From Breoghania sp. (GTDB lineage Bacteria > Pseudomonadota > Alphaproteobacteria > Rhizobiales > Stappiaceae): a stretch of 62,044 nt of DNA. Shown piece after piece: positions 51,027 through 61,111 of this stretch (within the stretch, counting starts at the first letter, position 1; each line of letters opens with the position of its first letter). A model generated the notes under the pieces. That model did no database searches. It saw only the letters and a program-made list of their open reading frames with translations, and had not been told where the DNA came from. The translations under genes and the position numbers were made by a program. The DNA is taken from the NCBI RefSeq assembly GCF_030066895.1, contig NZ_JASJAV010000018.1:1-62044 (forward strand), in the 5' to 3' direction.

Positions 51027-51665
51027 TCAGAAAATCAGCGAATACAGCGCGCCGGTCATGATCACGATGCCGAAGAGCATCAGCAGACCGCCCGCAACAA
51101 GATTGATCAGATGCAGCCAGCGGTCGTTCATGTAACCGCGCAGCCGCGTGACCAGGGCAGACAGCCCCGCCCACCACGCCAGAGCCCCGATCGAAACGCC
51201 CGCCACAAGCATCAGAACGCCCAGATAGTCATCGTGCGCAGGCGTCAGATCGCCCAGAGAGCCAAAGATCGCCAGAAATCCCAGAACGGCGCCGGGGTTC
51301 GTCAGCGTCATCGCAAAGGCGGCGAGAAAGCTCGACACGATCCCGATGCCGACCTCAGAGCGCAGCCCGGCCATCGCATACAGATGCGGGTGGGTGCGCA
51401 CCGTCAGCCAGTCGAACCCGATCAGCAACAGGCCGCCGACCACCTGGATCCCCAGCTTGTGACCGGACAGGAAGTGCGCAATCGTTGAAATGCCGAAAGC
51501 GGCAATGGCGGCATAGATCGTATCGGCGACAACCGCGCCGATACCGACCGTCAGACCGGATACTAAGCCGTGCTTGAAGGCGCGCTGGATCGTCATCAGG
51601 TTGACCGGTCCGACGGGGGCAGAGACGATCAGGCCAATGCCGATACCGGTAACGAAAAACAACAA
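51027..51665 (-). CDS. LysE-family exporter
   Basis: 212 aa from TTG 51665; homologues begin right at the first helix (LLFFVTGIGIGLIVSAPVGP). The LysE/RhtB signature APVGPVNLMTIQRAFKHG is present, with five or six helices to YSLIF. GAGGGGG lies six bases upstream. An ATG in another frame (51671-51669) hints that the original start may have been shifted, and in-frame ATG 51707 is an alternative. Exports amino acids or similar small molecules; substrate unknown. Confidence 0.75.
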   Translation of the reverse strand: MLFFVTGIGIGLIVSAPVGPVNLMTIQRAFKHGLVSGLTVGIGAVVADTIYAAIAAFGISTIAHFLSGHKLGIQVVGGLLLIGFDWLTVRTHPHLYAMAGLRSEVGIGIVSSFLAAFAMTLTNPGAVLGFLAIFGSLGDLTPAHDDYLGVLMLVAGVSIGALAWWAGLSALVTRLRGYMNDRWLHLINLVAGGLLMLFGIVIMTGALYSLIF

Positions 51666-51927
51666 GCCATGCCCCCTCGATCTACGCCGGGTTTCCCATG
51701 CTCTCATTCTACCGCGGATCGGCCGGAAGAGACGCTCGGGAAACCCGGTAGATGCGTAAAAATGCGTGCGAAATAAGGCCCACAGCCGCAACTGTGACCC
51801 AGTGACCACCTATCCCCGGCGGTGTGCGCAGACGACATTGAACGATGCCTGCGGGCAGCGCATAGTGCGCACCGAGCGGCCGGACGAGGCGAACGCGTGC
51901 ATGCCCGTCCGCAAGGCCAATGCATTC

Positions 51928-52609
51928 ATGATCGGGAGACTTCCCGTGTCGACACCCATGGCGATCCTGGCGGCGCTGACGGCGGCCTTCGTTGTCGCCG
52001 GTCCGGCACAGGCGGCGACGGTGACAACGGAACGCATCCAGCTTCCCGCAAGCGACACGGAGACGCCCGAGGGACTGGACAATCCTGAGGCGGGAGATGC
52101 GGCACAGGGCAAGCCGGTCGGCGCTCCGGAAGCCGGCGTTCCGCTTCCTGAAATCCACTACGGGGCGGGCGAGTTGCCGAAACCGGTCATGCGGCTGCGC
52201 AAACAGATTCTCGATGCGGCGCGATCGGGCGAGGTGGAACGGCTCCGCCCGGTACTGAAATCCAACGAAATGCCGCCGACCCTGTCGCTGACGCGGATCG
52301 GCGATCCGATCGATTTCCTGAAATCGTCCTCCGGCGACGCAAACGGCCGCGAGATCCTCGCCATCCTCAGCGAAGTGATTGGAGGCGGGCTGGGTGCATG
52401 TGGATGTCGGCACGCCGCAGGAGATGTATGTCTGGCCCTATTTCGCGCGCTATCCGCTGAACAGGCTGCCCCCGCCGCAGGAGGTGGAGCTTTATCGCAT
52501 CCTGACCGCAGACGACGTGGAGGAGATGCGCGATTTCGGCGTCTATGTCTTCTACCGCGTCGGCATCGGCCAGGACGGCACATGGCACTATTTCGTGGCA
52601 GGCGAATAG
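51928..52609 (+). pseudogene. Exported conserved hypothetical protein, frameshifted
   Basis: Signal peptide MIGRLPVSTPMAILAALTAA ending near AQAATV; ATG 51901 is an alternative start. A low-complexity Pro/Glu/Ala region leads to VMRLRKQILDAARSGEVERL and PTLSLTRIGDPIDFLKSSSG. A frameshift near 52378 leads to GWVHVDVGTPQEMYVWPYFA and FGVYVFYRVGIGQDGTWHYF. This conserved C-terminal block occurs in other Hyphomicrobiales; function unknown. Confidence 0.62.
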
Positions 52610-52638
52610 GCGCGGGGCGCTTCGCCGGAGCAGACTGA

Positions 52639-52660
52639 CCATCCTTCGAGACGTCGTCTC
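52639..52660. repeat. Half REP-like element
   Basis: Only the left arm CCATCCTTCGAGACG and a few bases of the next stem remain, between the exported protein and ygfZ. Probably a truncated copy of the element at 12919. Confidence 0.6.
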
Positions 52661-52765
52661 CTTGCGCCCAATCGTGCCGGTGTCCCCGGCATGCCTTGCC
52701 GACCCCCGGCATCTCCCTTATCTCGCTAGATAGATCTTTTTCACACGCGTTCCGGAGCTTCGTCC

Positions 52766-53650
52766 ATGTCCGCCTTTCTCAGCCCTCTTCCCTCGCGTGC
52801 CGTGGTGCGGATCAGCGGGGAAGGTGCGGAGCATTTCCTGCAAGGACTCATCACCTGTGATGTCGAGAAGCTTGAAGAGGGGGCAGCACGCTACGGCGGA
52901 CTTCTGACGCCGCAGGGCAAGATCCTGTCCGACTTTCTCGTTCAGCGCCGGGAGGACGGGTTCTGGTTCGATCTACCGTCAGCTCTTGCCGCCGACTTCA
53001 TCAAGCGGATGACGCTCTACAAGCTGCGCGCGAAGGTGGAGATCGCAAACCTGAGCGACAGCCATCAGGTGCTGGCGCTCTGGTCGACGACCGGCGAGAT
53101 GACGTTGCCCGACGGCGCATTCGCGGACCCGCGCCATGCCGGGCTCGGCGGACGGCTGATCGCAGGAAGAGACGCGGCGCTGCCGGACGGATTTGCGGAA
53201 GCGGACGAGGCTGCCTGGGAGGCGCACCGTATTGCGCTCACGGTGCCCGAGGGCGGGGCCGATTTCGAATACGGACAGGCCTTCCCGCACGATGCGGACA
53301 TGGACCAGCTTTCCGGCGTTGCCCTCGACAAGGGATGTTTCGTCGGTCAGGAAGTCGTGTCGCGCATGCGCCATCGCGGCACCGCACGCAAACGGATCAT
53401 CGCAGTCCGCGCCCATGACGATCTGCCGGAAACCGGCAGCGAGATCACGGCAGGCGGCAAGGCGGCGGGAACGCTCGGCTCCGTGAGCGGAGGCGCGGGA
53501 CTGGCGCTGGTGCGGATCGACCGTCTGGGAGCCGCCGTGAAGGACGGCGTGCCGATCACGGCGGGAGACGTGGCGATCACGCCGCATATTCCGGACTGGG
53601 CGCAATTCGACTGGCCCGCAGATGCGGCTGGCAACGAGACCGGCGCATGA
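52766..53650 (+). CDS. ygfZ: Folate-binding YgfZ/GcvT-like protein
   Basis: 294 aa, intact. Tetrahydrofolate-dependent factor for Fe-S cluster assembly or repair. The hallmark KGCFVGQEVVSRMRHRG (with the conserved Cys) is at about residues 190-206; the start shows FLQGLITCDVEKL and LLTPQGKILSDFLV as in the family. ATG 52766. The HD-domain gene follows 17 bases later, probably an operon. Confidence 0.9.
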   Translation: MSAFLSPLPSRAVVRISGEGAEHFLQGLITCDVEKLEEGAARYGGLLTPQGKILSDFLVQRREDGFWFDLPSALAADFIKRMTLYKLRAKVEIANLSDSHQVLALWSTTGEMTLPDGAFADPRHAGLGGRLIAGRDAALPDGFAEADEAAWEAHRIALTVPEGGADFEYGQAFPHDADMDQLSGVALDKGCFVGQEVVSRMRHRGTARKRIIAVRAHDDLPETGSEITAGGKAAGTLGSVSGGAGLALVRIDRLGAAVKDGVPITAGDVAITPHIPDWAQFDWPADAAGNETGA

Positions 53651-53667
53651 GCGGGGAGCACTGACAC

Positions 53668-54279
53668 ATGGCACCCGACAAGACAGGCAACGCTCCGCGT
53701 GCCTGGCAGCGGATGCTGTCCGGCCGCAGGCTCGATCTGCTCGACCCCTCGCCGCTCGACGTCGAAATCGCCGATATCGCACACGGTCTGGCCCGCGTTG
53801 CGCGCTGGAACGGGCAGACGGTGGGCGATCATGCCTTTTCGGTTGCCCAGCATTCCATAGTTGTGGAGGAGATCGCCTGCCGAATGGTCGAGGGCCTTGA
53901 GCCCAAATGGCGGATGGCAATGCTGTTGCACGATGCGCCGGAATACGTCATCGGCGACATGATCTCGCCCCTCAAGACGGTGATGGGCGGCGACTACAAG
54001 ACCCTCGAGGCGCGGCTGCAGGAGGCCATTCACCGCCGCTTCTCCCTGCCGCCGAAACTGCCGGTAAAGATCAAGAAGCTCGCCAAGCACGCCGATATCG
54101 TCTCCGCCTACTACGAGGCGGTGGAGCTGGCCGGGTTCGACGAGCAGGAGGCGGCGCGCATCTTCGGCCGCCCGCGCGGCTTCACGCCGCTCGGTCTGAA
54201 ACCGTGGCCCGCGGCGGAAGCGCAAACCCGGTTCCTTGACCGGTTCGAGGAGCTGGAACGGGCAATAGCGAACGCCTGA
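53668..54279 (+). CDS. HD-domain phosphohydrolase
   Basis: 203 aa, intact. Metal-binding HD motifs: QHSIVVEEI, LLHDAPEYVIGD and KHADIVSAYYEA. Similar to YfbR-type nucleotidases; DIVSAYYEAVELAGF and the C-terminal RFEELERAIANA follow. Adjacent to ygfZ on the same strand, an arrangement frequent in Hyphomicrobiales. Substrate unknown. Confidence 0.88.
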   Translation: MAPDKTGNAPRAWQRMLSGRRLDLLDPSPLDVEIADIAHGLARVARWNGQTVGDHAFSVAQHSIVVEEIACRMVEGLEPKWRMAMLLHDAPEYVIGDMISPLKTVMGGDYKTLEARLQEAIHRRFSLPPKLPVKIKKLAKHADIVSAYYEAVELAGFDEQEAARIFGRPRGFTPLGLKPWPAAEAQTRFLDRFEELERAIANA

Positions 54280-54308
54280 GACAGCTGCGGCGACGATCCA
54301 TCGGGACA

Positions 54309-54366
54309 GCCCATCCTTCGAGACGTGCTCTGAAGAGGCGCGTAAGCGCCGTCTCGAAGGATGGGC
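54309..54366. repeat. Short REP-like palindrome, copy D
   Basis: GCCCATCCTTCGAGACG and CGTCTCGAAGGATGGGC flank a short centre with GGCGC-GTAA-GCGCC. It is the element of 12919 with the inner half deleted, located between convergent genes. Confidence 0.8.
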
Positions 54367-54420
54367 CACACGACCGAAACAGCCGACCTCCGCCCCTCTC
54401 ACGCACTTCGGCGACGCCAC

Positions 54421-55418
54421 TCAGCCCATCGGCACGACGAGGCGTCCGCGGACCTTGCCGTCGAGCAATTCGTCCGCCTTGCCGATCAGATCATCAAAGC
54501 CGATTTCGTGCGAGATTTCGGTCAGGAAATCCTTGTTCGAGATCGGTCACCGGCCGGGCATAGGCTTCCACGCGCTTTTCGACCGGCGCCATGACGGAAT
54601 CGATACCGTAGAGCGTGACCCCGCGCAGAATGAAGGGCGCGACGGAGCCCGGCAGGTCGAGCCCCTGCGCCAGACCGCAGGTGGTGACCGCACCGCCGTA
54701 GTGCGTCTGGGCAAGGACGTTGGCGAGCGTGTGGCTGCCCGCGACATCGACGGCTCCGACCCAGCGCTCCTTGCCGAACGGGCGGCCCGGCGCGGAGAGT
54801 TCCGCGCGATCGATGATGGAGGTCGCACCCAGGCGCTTCAGATAGGGTTCTTCCGACGTCTTGCCGGTGGAGGCGATGACCTCGAAGCCGAGGCGCGACA
54901 GCAGGCTGACGGCGACTGAGCCGACACCGCCCGAAGCCCCCGTCACCAGAATGGCCCCCTGATCTGGCGTCTGCCCCGCGCGCTCCAGCGCCAACACGCT
55001 CAGCATTGCCGTGTAGCCCGCCGTGCCGATGGCCATGGCCTGCCAACCGCTCAGGCCCTCGGGCAAAGGGGATCAGCCAGTCGGAATTGAGCCGCGCCAG
55101 CCCCGCATAGGCGCCCATATGGGTTTCGCCGACACCGAAGCCGTTCAGCAGCACCTTGTCGCCGGGCTTGAATTTCCCGCTGTCGCAGGCGACGACCTCA
55201 CCCGCCAGATCGATTCCGGGGATCATCGGGAAGGTGCGCACGACCGAACTGCGGCCGGTGATCGCCAGCGCGTCCTTGTAGTTCATCGTGGTGTACTTGA
55301 CCCGGACGGTGACATCGCCGGGCATCAGGTCGGCAAGCGTGATCTCCCGGATTTCAGCCGGGTTCTGCTTCTTGCTACCCTCTTCACGGGTGATCCAGAC
55401 GGCCTTGAAGCGTTCCAT
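54421..55418 (-). pseudogene. YhdH/AcuI-family quinone oxidoreductase (acryloyl-CoA reductase type), two frameshifts
   Basis: MDR-superfamily NADPH reductase. ATG 55418: MERFKAVWITREEGSKKQNP, then VKYTTMNYKDALAITGRSSV and PGIDLAGEVVACDSG. A frameshift near 55064 leads to [18 protein letters not shown] and the Rossmann motif [20 protein letters not shown]; a second near 54535 leads to [20 protein letters not shown] and the end GRLVVPMG. AcuI-type enzymes reduce acryloyl-CoA, relevant to DMSP use; which activity this one had is not known. Confidence 0.82.
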
Positions 55419-55588
55419 GTTGCGCCACTCCCCTTCGCTAATCGCGTGTTTTGCGCACGCCCCTTAGCCGGCCACGGGCGCGCGCATATGGAGATTTGTC
55501 GCAAGTCACCGGGCGAGGGACAAGGGCGAAGGCGACGATAAAACCCGCGTCGCCTTGCCACCCGCCGTCTTGGCCCGCAAGTGAAACG

Positions 55589-56854
55589 CTATTCGGCGGG
55601 GGAAAGAGGTCGCTCGATCGCCTGATCCTTGATCGGCCAGTGAACGATCGCCGCGAAGATGCCGAGGGCGATCGCGATCCACCACACGACGTCATAGGAG
55701 TCGGTCGTGTCATAAAGCCGCCCGCCCAGCCACACGCCGATGAACGATCCGATCTGATGCGACAGGAAGACGATGCCGAACAGCGTCGCCATGTAGCGTG
55801 GGCCGAACATCACTGCCACGAGCCCGGAGGTCAGCGGCACGGTGGCGAGCCACAGAAGACCCGTGGAGGCGGAGAAGAACAGCAGCCAGCCCCGGCGACA
55901 TCGGCAGCATCACGAAGACGACGATGACGGCGGAGCGCGCCAGATAGATCACGGCCAGCATGATCTGCTTGGGCTGGCGTTGACCGAGCGACCCGGCGAC
56001 CAGCAAGCCGACGATGTTAAAGAGGCCGATCAGCGCGATCGACCAGTCGCCCCAGGAGGGATCGAACCCCTTGTCAACGATGTAGGTAGGCAGGTGGACG
56101 GTGATGAAGGGGCCAGGTGGAAGCCGCAGACGAAGAAGCCCGCAACCAGCAGGAGATAGCTCGGGTGGGAAAAGGCTTCGGCGAGCGCTTCGGAAATCGT
56201 CTGGTCGCGACCGCCCGCGTGAGTGGAATGCGCGGCGGGTTTGCCCTTGAGCGGCAGCGAGAAGACGACGATCAGCACGAAGGTTAGCCCACCGAGATCG
56301 ATCAGCACCTGTTGCCAGCCGAACCCGTCGATGAGCGCCTGCCCGAGCGGGGCAAACAGGAACTGGCCGAAGGACCCGGCCGCCGTGCCGATGCCGAAGG
56401 CAACCGAGTGCTTTTCCGGCGACACCAGACGGCTGAAGGCGGCCAGAACAATGGAGAAGGAAGAGGCGGAAAGACCGAGGCCGAACAGCAGGCCCGCCGA
56501 AATGTGCAACCACAGCGGCGTCGGCGCCCAGGCCATGATCAGGAAGGCACCGCCGATGAGCACTGCGCCCGCCAGAAGCACGCGCGTCGTGCCGTACTTG
56601 TCCGCGAAAGCGCCCGCAAAGGGCTGACCGATCCCCCACAGAAGGTTCTGAATGGCGATCGCGAGCGCGAAGGTCTCGCGACTCCAGCCGTGGGCATCCA
56701 TCATCGGCGCCAGAAAAAGCCCCATGGAGGAGCGCGGACCGAAAGAGGCCATCGCAACGAGACCGCCGCAGGCAATGACAAACGGCAAAGCCCGCCAGAA
56801 CGGCGTGACGACAGGTGTGGATGCTGATTGGCTCAACGGAAATCTCCCCTCCAT
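55589..56854 (-). pseudogene. MFS transporter, two frameshifts
   Basis: ATG 56854 (MEGRFPLSQSASTPVVTPFW). Helices of a 12-TM carrier with GPRSSMGLFLAPMMDAHGWS, the OxlT-like start. Frameshifts near 56118 and 55885 divide it; the last part reads ATVPLTSGLVAVMFGPRYMA, GIVFLSHQIGSFIGVWLGGR and WPIKDQAIERPLSPAE. Resembles monocarboxylate or oxalate/formate-type carriers. Substrate unknown. Confidence 0.82.
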
Positions 56855-57438
56855 GACCGGGACGCCGGATCGCAAACAAAGCGACCGGGGCACCGGCACC
56901 AATTCTCTCGGATCAGCAATCTTTCACGATCAATGATCTTCCAGGATCTCGGACTTCAAGGATCGACACGGCACAACAGGCGTTGTTCCTCGAAGTCTTC
57001 GGCTTTCGGATCAGGACCAACAGTCGTCCGTTCGCGCTCACCCTCGACGCGCGGGATCCGGTACAACGCTTATTCATTCCTACCTTTGGCTATAGGACCC
57101 ATTTCCTTACGTGAGAAGTCAAAACTATTCATGTCGGATATCAATCATTTTAATGGGATCACAAAACGTCCTTCTACCCCGCATTCAACCCAGAGTTTCC
57201 CTCCAAACTCCCCTGAAGCTGCCTCTCGAACGACTTTGCCAAAAGCTGTTTATTTTATTAATTTCATAAGTTTTTTCTCTTTACGGCTAAACTCTTCCGA
57301 AAAGGGGGCTGGATTTTCCGAGCGTCACCCCCTATAAAGGCTCCAACTGAGCATAAACCGAATGAGAGGCCGATCCCCCACCGGTTTTTCAAATAGCATT
57401 TTTGTGCTCATTTTGAGTGTTTTGGGAAGGAGACCCGC
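56855..57438. other. Intergenic region upstream of nadA
   Basis: No gene is supported in 584 bp. TGAGCA at 57348-57353 and TGCTCA at 57405-57410 are an inverted pair near the nadA start that could be an operator; alphaproteobacterial nad genes are often controlled by the repressor NadQ, but I cannot confirm its motif. Confidence 0.4.
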
Positions 57439-58518
57439 ATGTCCACGACACAGCAACCCCCTCACGCGCAAGCCGCGGAGCGAACGGCCCAGCGCGCACG
57501 GGTCTTCCCGCCCAAGGCCATGCCCGCGCTTGAGTACACGCGCGAAGTCGCGGAGGCGACGACCCCGATCTACGAGAAGGTTCGCCATGTCATTCCGGAA
57601 ATCGAATGGCCCGCCCATGCGCCCTACATCAAGGCGATCAACGATCTGAAAGCGGAACGCAACGCCATCATCCTGGCGCATAACTACATGACGCCGGAGA
57701 TCTATCACGGCGTGGCCGATATCGTCGGCGACAGCCTGCAGCTTGCCAAGGAAGCGGTGAAATCGGAGGCCGACGTCATCGTCCAGTGCGGCGTGCACTT
57801 CATGGCCGAAACCTCCAAGATCCTCAATCCGGACAAGACCATCCTGATGCCGGACATGGAGGCGGGCTGCTCGCTGGCGCAATCGATCACGGCTGAGGAC
57901 GTGCGCGGTTTGCGCGAAGAGCATCCCGGCGTGCCGATCGTCACCTATGTGAACACATCGGCGGAGGTGAAGGCGGAATGCGATATCTGCTGCACCTCGT
58001 CGAACGCGGTTCAGGTGGTGGAATCGCTCGGCGCGCCGCGCGTTCTGCTGGTTCCCGACCAATATCTCGCGGCCGATGTGGCCTTACGCACGGATGTGGA
58101 GATCCTGACCTGGGAGGGCGCCTGTGTCGTCCACCAGCGCTTCACAGGGGCGGAGATGCGCGAATACCGCGAGGCTGTGCCGGGGGTGAAGATCATCGCC
58201 CATCCCGAATGCCCGACCGACGTGACGGCGGAGGCCGACTATATCGGCTCAACGGCGGGCATGATCACCTGGCTGAAGGACAACCACCCCGAAAAGGCGT
58301 TGCTCGTCACCGAATGTTCGATGGCCGACAACATTGCCTCCGAGGCTCCGGGCGTGGAGTTCGTGCGCCCCTGCAACCTGTGCCCGTACATGAAGATGAT
58401 CACGCTACCGAAGATCCTCGACAGCCTCGTCAACATGCGTGACGAGGTCACGGTCGATCCCGTGATCGCCGCCTGCGCGCGCACCGCCGTGGAGCGGATG
58501 ATCAACCTCAAGAGTTGA
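57439..58518 (+). CDS. nadA: Quinolinate synthase
   Basis: Condenses iminoaspartate with DHAP to quinolinate using a [4Fe-4S] cluster. 359 aa, intact. AAGGAG lies eight bases before the ATG. Cluster cysteines lie in [26 protein letters not shown] and [13 protein letters not shown]. Also [20 protein letters not shown]. First gene of nadABC. Confidence 0.95.
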   Translation: MSTTQQPPHAQAAERTAQRARVFPPKAMPALEYTREVAEATTPIYEKVRHVIPEIEWPAHAPYIKAINDLKAERNAIILAHNYMTPEIYHGVADIVGDSLQLAKEAVKSEADVIVQCGVHFMAETSKILNPDKTILMPDMEAGCSLAQSITAEDVRGLREEHPGVPIVTYVNTSAEVKAECDICCTSSNAVQVVESLGAPRVLLVPDQYLAADVALRTDVEILTWEGACVVHQRFTGAEMREYREAVPGVKIIAHPECPTDVTAEADYIGSTAGMITWLKDNHPEKALLVTECSMADNIASEAPGVEFVRPCNLCPYMKMITLPKILDSLVNMRDEVTVDPVIAACARTAVERMINLKS

Positions 58519-58585
58519 CGGACGTCCGCCCTGTGCCCCGCGCATGCGTCGCGGGGCCCCTTCCCGCATTTGGGACATACATCTC

Positions 58586-60232
58586 ATGACAGCCGACCCT
58601 CTCGCCGCCCTCGCCAAGGGGGCATCCTCTCCCGTCACACCTGCCGGACCCGATGCGGACGACGCCGTCATTCTGGGCGGCGGGCTTGCCGGGCTTTTCG
58701 CAGCCCTGAAGCTCAGTCCGCGCCCGGTGACGGTTCTGACTGCCGCCGCCATCGGCGAAGGCGCATCTTCCGCCTGGGCGCAAGGGGGGATCTCGGCGGC
58801 CGTCTCCGAAGACGACACGGCGGAATCCCACGCCGCCGACACGATGGCCGCAGGCGCCGGCCTGTGCGATGCCGAGATCGTTGCAGGCGTCACGCGCGAG
58901 GCCCCGGTGCGCATTGCCGATCTGCTGGCCTACGGCGTGCCGTTCGACAAGGATTTGGAAGGAAAGCTCCAGCTGTCGCGTGAGGCGGCGCATTCGCGGG
59001 CCCGGGTGGTGCGCGTGGGCGGTGACGGGGCGGGCCATGCGATCATGGAAGCCGTCATCGCGACCGTGCGCAGGACACCCTCCATTCGCGTTCTGGAATG
59101 GTTCGTCGGCGAAAGCCTGATGCAGCGCGACGGCGCCGTCACCGGTCTCATCGCGCGGCGCAAGGTGGACGGGCAGCGCTTTGCCTTTCCCGCGCGCGCG
59201 GTCGTGCTTGCGTCGGGCGGTGCGGACCATCTCTTTCAGACAACCACCAACCCGGATGAAGCAAGCGGTCAGGGTTTCGCCATGGCGGCACGCGCCGGCG
59301 CCGTGATCGCGGATGCGGAATTCGTGCAGTTCCACCCCACCGCCATCGATATCGGGCGCGACCCGGCGCCGCTCGCCACGGAAGCCTTGCGCGGAGAAGG
59401 ATCGCGGCTCATCAACCGGGCGGGAGAGCGCTTCATGGAGCGCGGCCATCCGATGAAGGAACTGGCCCCGCGCGATGTGGTCGCGCGCGCCATTCATCGC
59501 GAGGTCATGGCCGGTCGCGGCGCATATCTCGATGCACGCGACGCGGTGGGGCAGGCTTTCCCCGAACGCTTTCCGACCGTTTACGCAAGCTGCCGCGAGG
59601 CGGGCATCGATCCGGTGACGGAGCCGATCCCCATCCGTCCGGCCGCGCACTATCACATGGGCGGGATCTGGGTGGACGAGCGCGGGCAAACTTCTCTCGA
59701 CGGACTCTGGGCGGCGGGCGAAGTCTCTTCGACCGGCATGCACGGCGCCAACCGGCTCGCCTCCAACTCCCTGCTGGAGGCCGCCGTCTTCGCGGCCCGG
59801 GTCGCCGCCGATATCGACGGCGCATTGCCCGATGTCCAGGCGCCGGAATGGACACCTTTGCCGCCCGTGCGCAAGACCGACGAGCCGCCAGCCTCCGACC
59901 GCCTCACCATCGCGCGCCTGCGCACGTTGATGGAGAAAAAGGTCGGCGTGGTGCGCAGCGGCGACGGGCTGAAAGAAGCGCTGAGGACCATCGCGACGCT
60001 TGCCACGGAATGCGACGGCATCGATTGTGCCAACATGCTGGTTGCCGCCAGGATGATCGCGGCCGCAGCCTTCGCCCGGCAGGAAAGCCGCGGCGGCCAT
60101 TGCCGCTCCGATTTCCCGCAGGAAAATCCCGAACTGAAACAACGCAGTCGTCTGACGCTGAAGGAGACCGATGCCATTGCGCGCAAGGCCCTGGCCGGCG
60201 CCCCCGCTCCCAGTCTGGAAGGTACCCGATGA
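58586..60232 (+). CDS. nadB: L-aspartate oxidase
   Basis: FAD enzyme that makes iminoaspartate for NadA. 548 aa from ATG 58586 ([20 protein letters not shown]), intact. FAD motif [45 protein letters not shown] and [20 protein letters not shown]. Stops in the overlap with nadC (ATGA). Confidence 0.95.
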   Translation: MTADPLAALAKGASSPVTPAGPDADDAVILGGGLAGLFAALKLSPRPVTVLTAAAIGEGASSAWAQGGISAAVSEDDTAESHAADTMAAGAGLCDAEIVAGVTREAPVRIADLLAYGVPFDKDLEGKLQLSREAAHSRARVVRVGGDGAGHAIMEAVIATVRRTPSIRVLEWFVGESLMQRDGAVTGLIARRKVDGQRFAFPARAVVLASGGADHLFQTTTNPDEASGQGFAMAARAGAVIADAEFVQFHPTAIDIGRDPAPLATEALRGEGSRLINRAGERFMERGHPMKELAPRDVVARAIHREVMAGRGAYLDARDAVGQAFPERFPTVYASCREAGIDPVTEPIPIRPAAHYHMGGIWVDERGQTSLDGLWAAGEVSSTGMHGANRLASNSLLEAAVFAARVAADIDGALPDVQAPEWTPLPPVRKTDEPPASDRLTIARLRTLMEKKVGVVRSGDGLKEALRTIATLATECDGIDCANMLVAARMIAAAAFARQESRGGHCRSDFPQENPELKQRSRLTLKETDAIARKALAGAPAPSLEGTR

Positions 60233-61098
60233 GCTCTGATCTCTCCGCCCTCGCACAACCGCCGCGCCTGATGATCGATGAAGCAGTGAAGGCCGCTCTG
60301 CTGGAGGACTGGGGCCGCGCCGGGGACATTACCAGTCAGGCGACAATCCCCTCGGACGCGCGGGCGCGCGCCGTGGTCGCCTCACGCAAGGCGGGCCGTC
60401 TTTCCGGTCTCGGCTTCATTGAAAGCGCCTCCCGTCTGACCGACCCGGCCATCCGCGTGGATCCGCTGGCCCATGACGGCAACGTCCTGAAGCCCGGCAC
60501 CGCAGTCGTGCGTCTGTCCGGCCCGGCCCGCTCCATTCTGGCCTGCGAGCGTGTGGGCCTCAATTTTGCCTGTCACCTCAGCGGCATCGCGACGGCGACG
60601 GCGACCTTCGTCGAGCGCGTCGCCCATACGAAGGCGTCGATCGTGTGCACGCGCAAGACGACGCCGGGGCTCAGGGCCTTCGAGAAATATGCAGTGCGGT
60701 GCGGAGGCGGCGCCAATCACCGCTTCGGCCTCGATGATGCGGTGCTGATCAAGGATAACCACATCGCGGTGGCGGGCGGCGTGATCCCGGCAATAGAGCG
60801 GGCCAAGGCCCATGTGGGGCACATGGTCAAGATCGAGGTCGAGGTGGATACGCTGGAGCAGTTGCGCGAGGCGATGACGGCGGCGCCCGATGCGGTGCTG
60901 CTCGACAACATGAGCCCGGAAAGCCTGAAGGCGGCCGTCGATATAGTCGCCTGTCAAGCGTTGACGGAAGCCTCCGGCGGCATCGAACTCGATACGGTGA
61001 CGGCTATTGCGGAAGCCGGAGTGGATCTGATTTCGACCGGGTGGATTACCCATTCCGCGCCCATTCTGGGCCTTGGGTTGGATATCGAGATCGAGTAG
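60229..61098 (+). CDS. nadC: Nicotinate-nucleotide pyrophosphorylase (quinolinate phosphoribosyltransferase)
   Basis: Converts quinolinate and PRPP to nicotinate mononucleotide. 289 aa, intact; start overlaps the nadB stop by four bases. [54 protein letters not shown] and the barrel end [18 protein letters not shown] are family features. Completes de novo NAD synthesis with nadA and nadB. Confidence 0.95.
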   Translation: MSSDLSALAQPPRLMIDEAVKAALLEDWGRAGDITSQATIPSDARARAVVASRKAGRLSGLGFIESASRLTDPAIRVDPLAHDGNVLKPGTAVVRLSGPARSILACERVGLNFACHLSGIATATATFVERVAHTKASIVCTRKTTPGLRAFEKYAVRCGGGANHRFGLDDAVLIKDNHIAVAGGVIPAIERAKAHVGHMVKIEVEVDTLEQLREAMTAAPDAVLLDNMSPESLKAAVDIVACQALTEASGGIELDTVTAIAEAGVDLISTGWITHSAPILGLGLDIEIE

Positions 61099-61111
61099 GC
61101 CGCGCGCCGGT

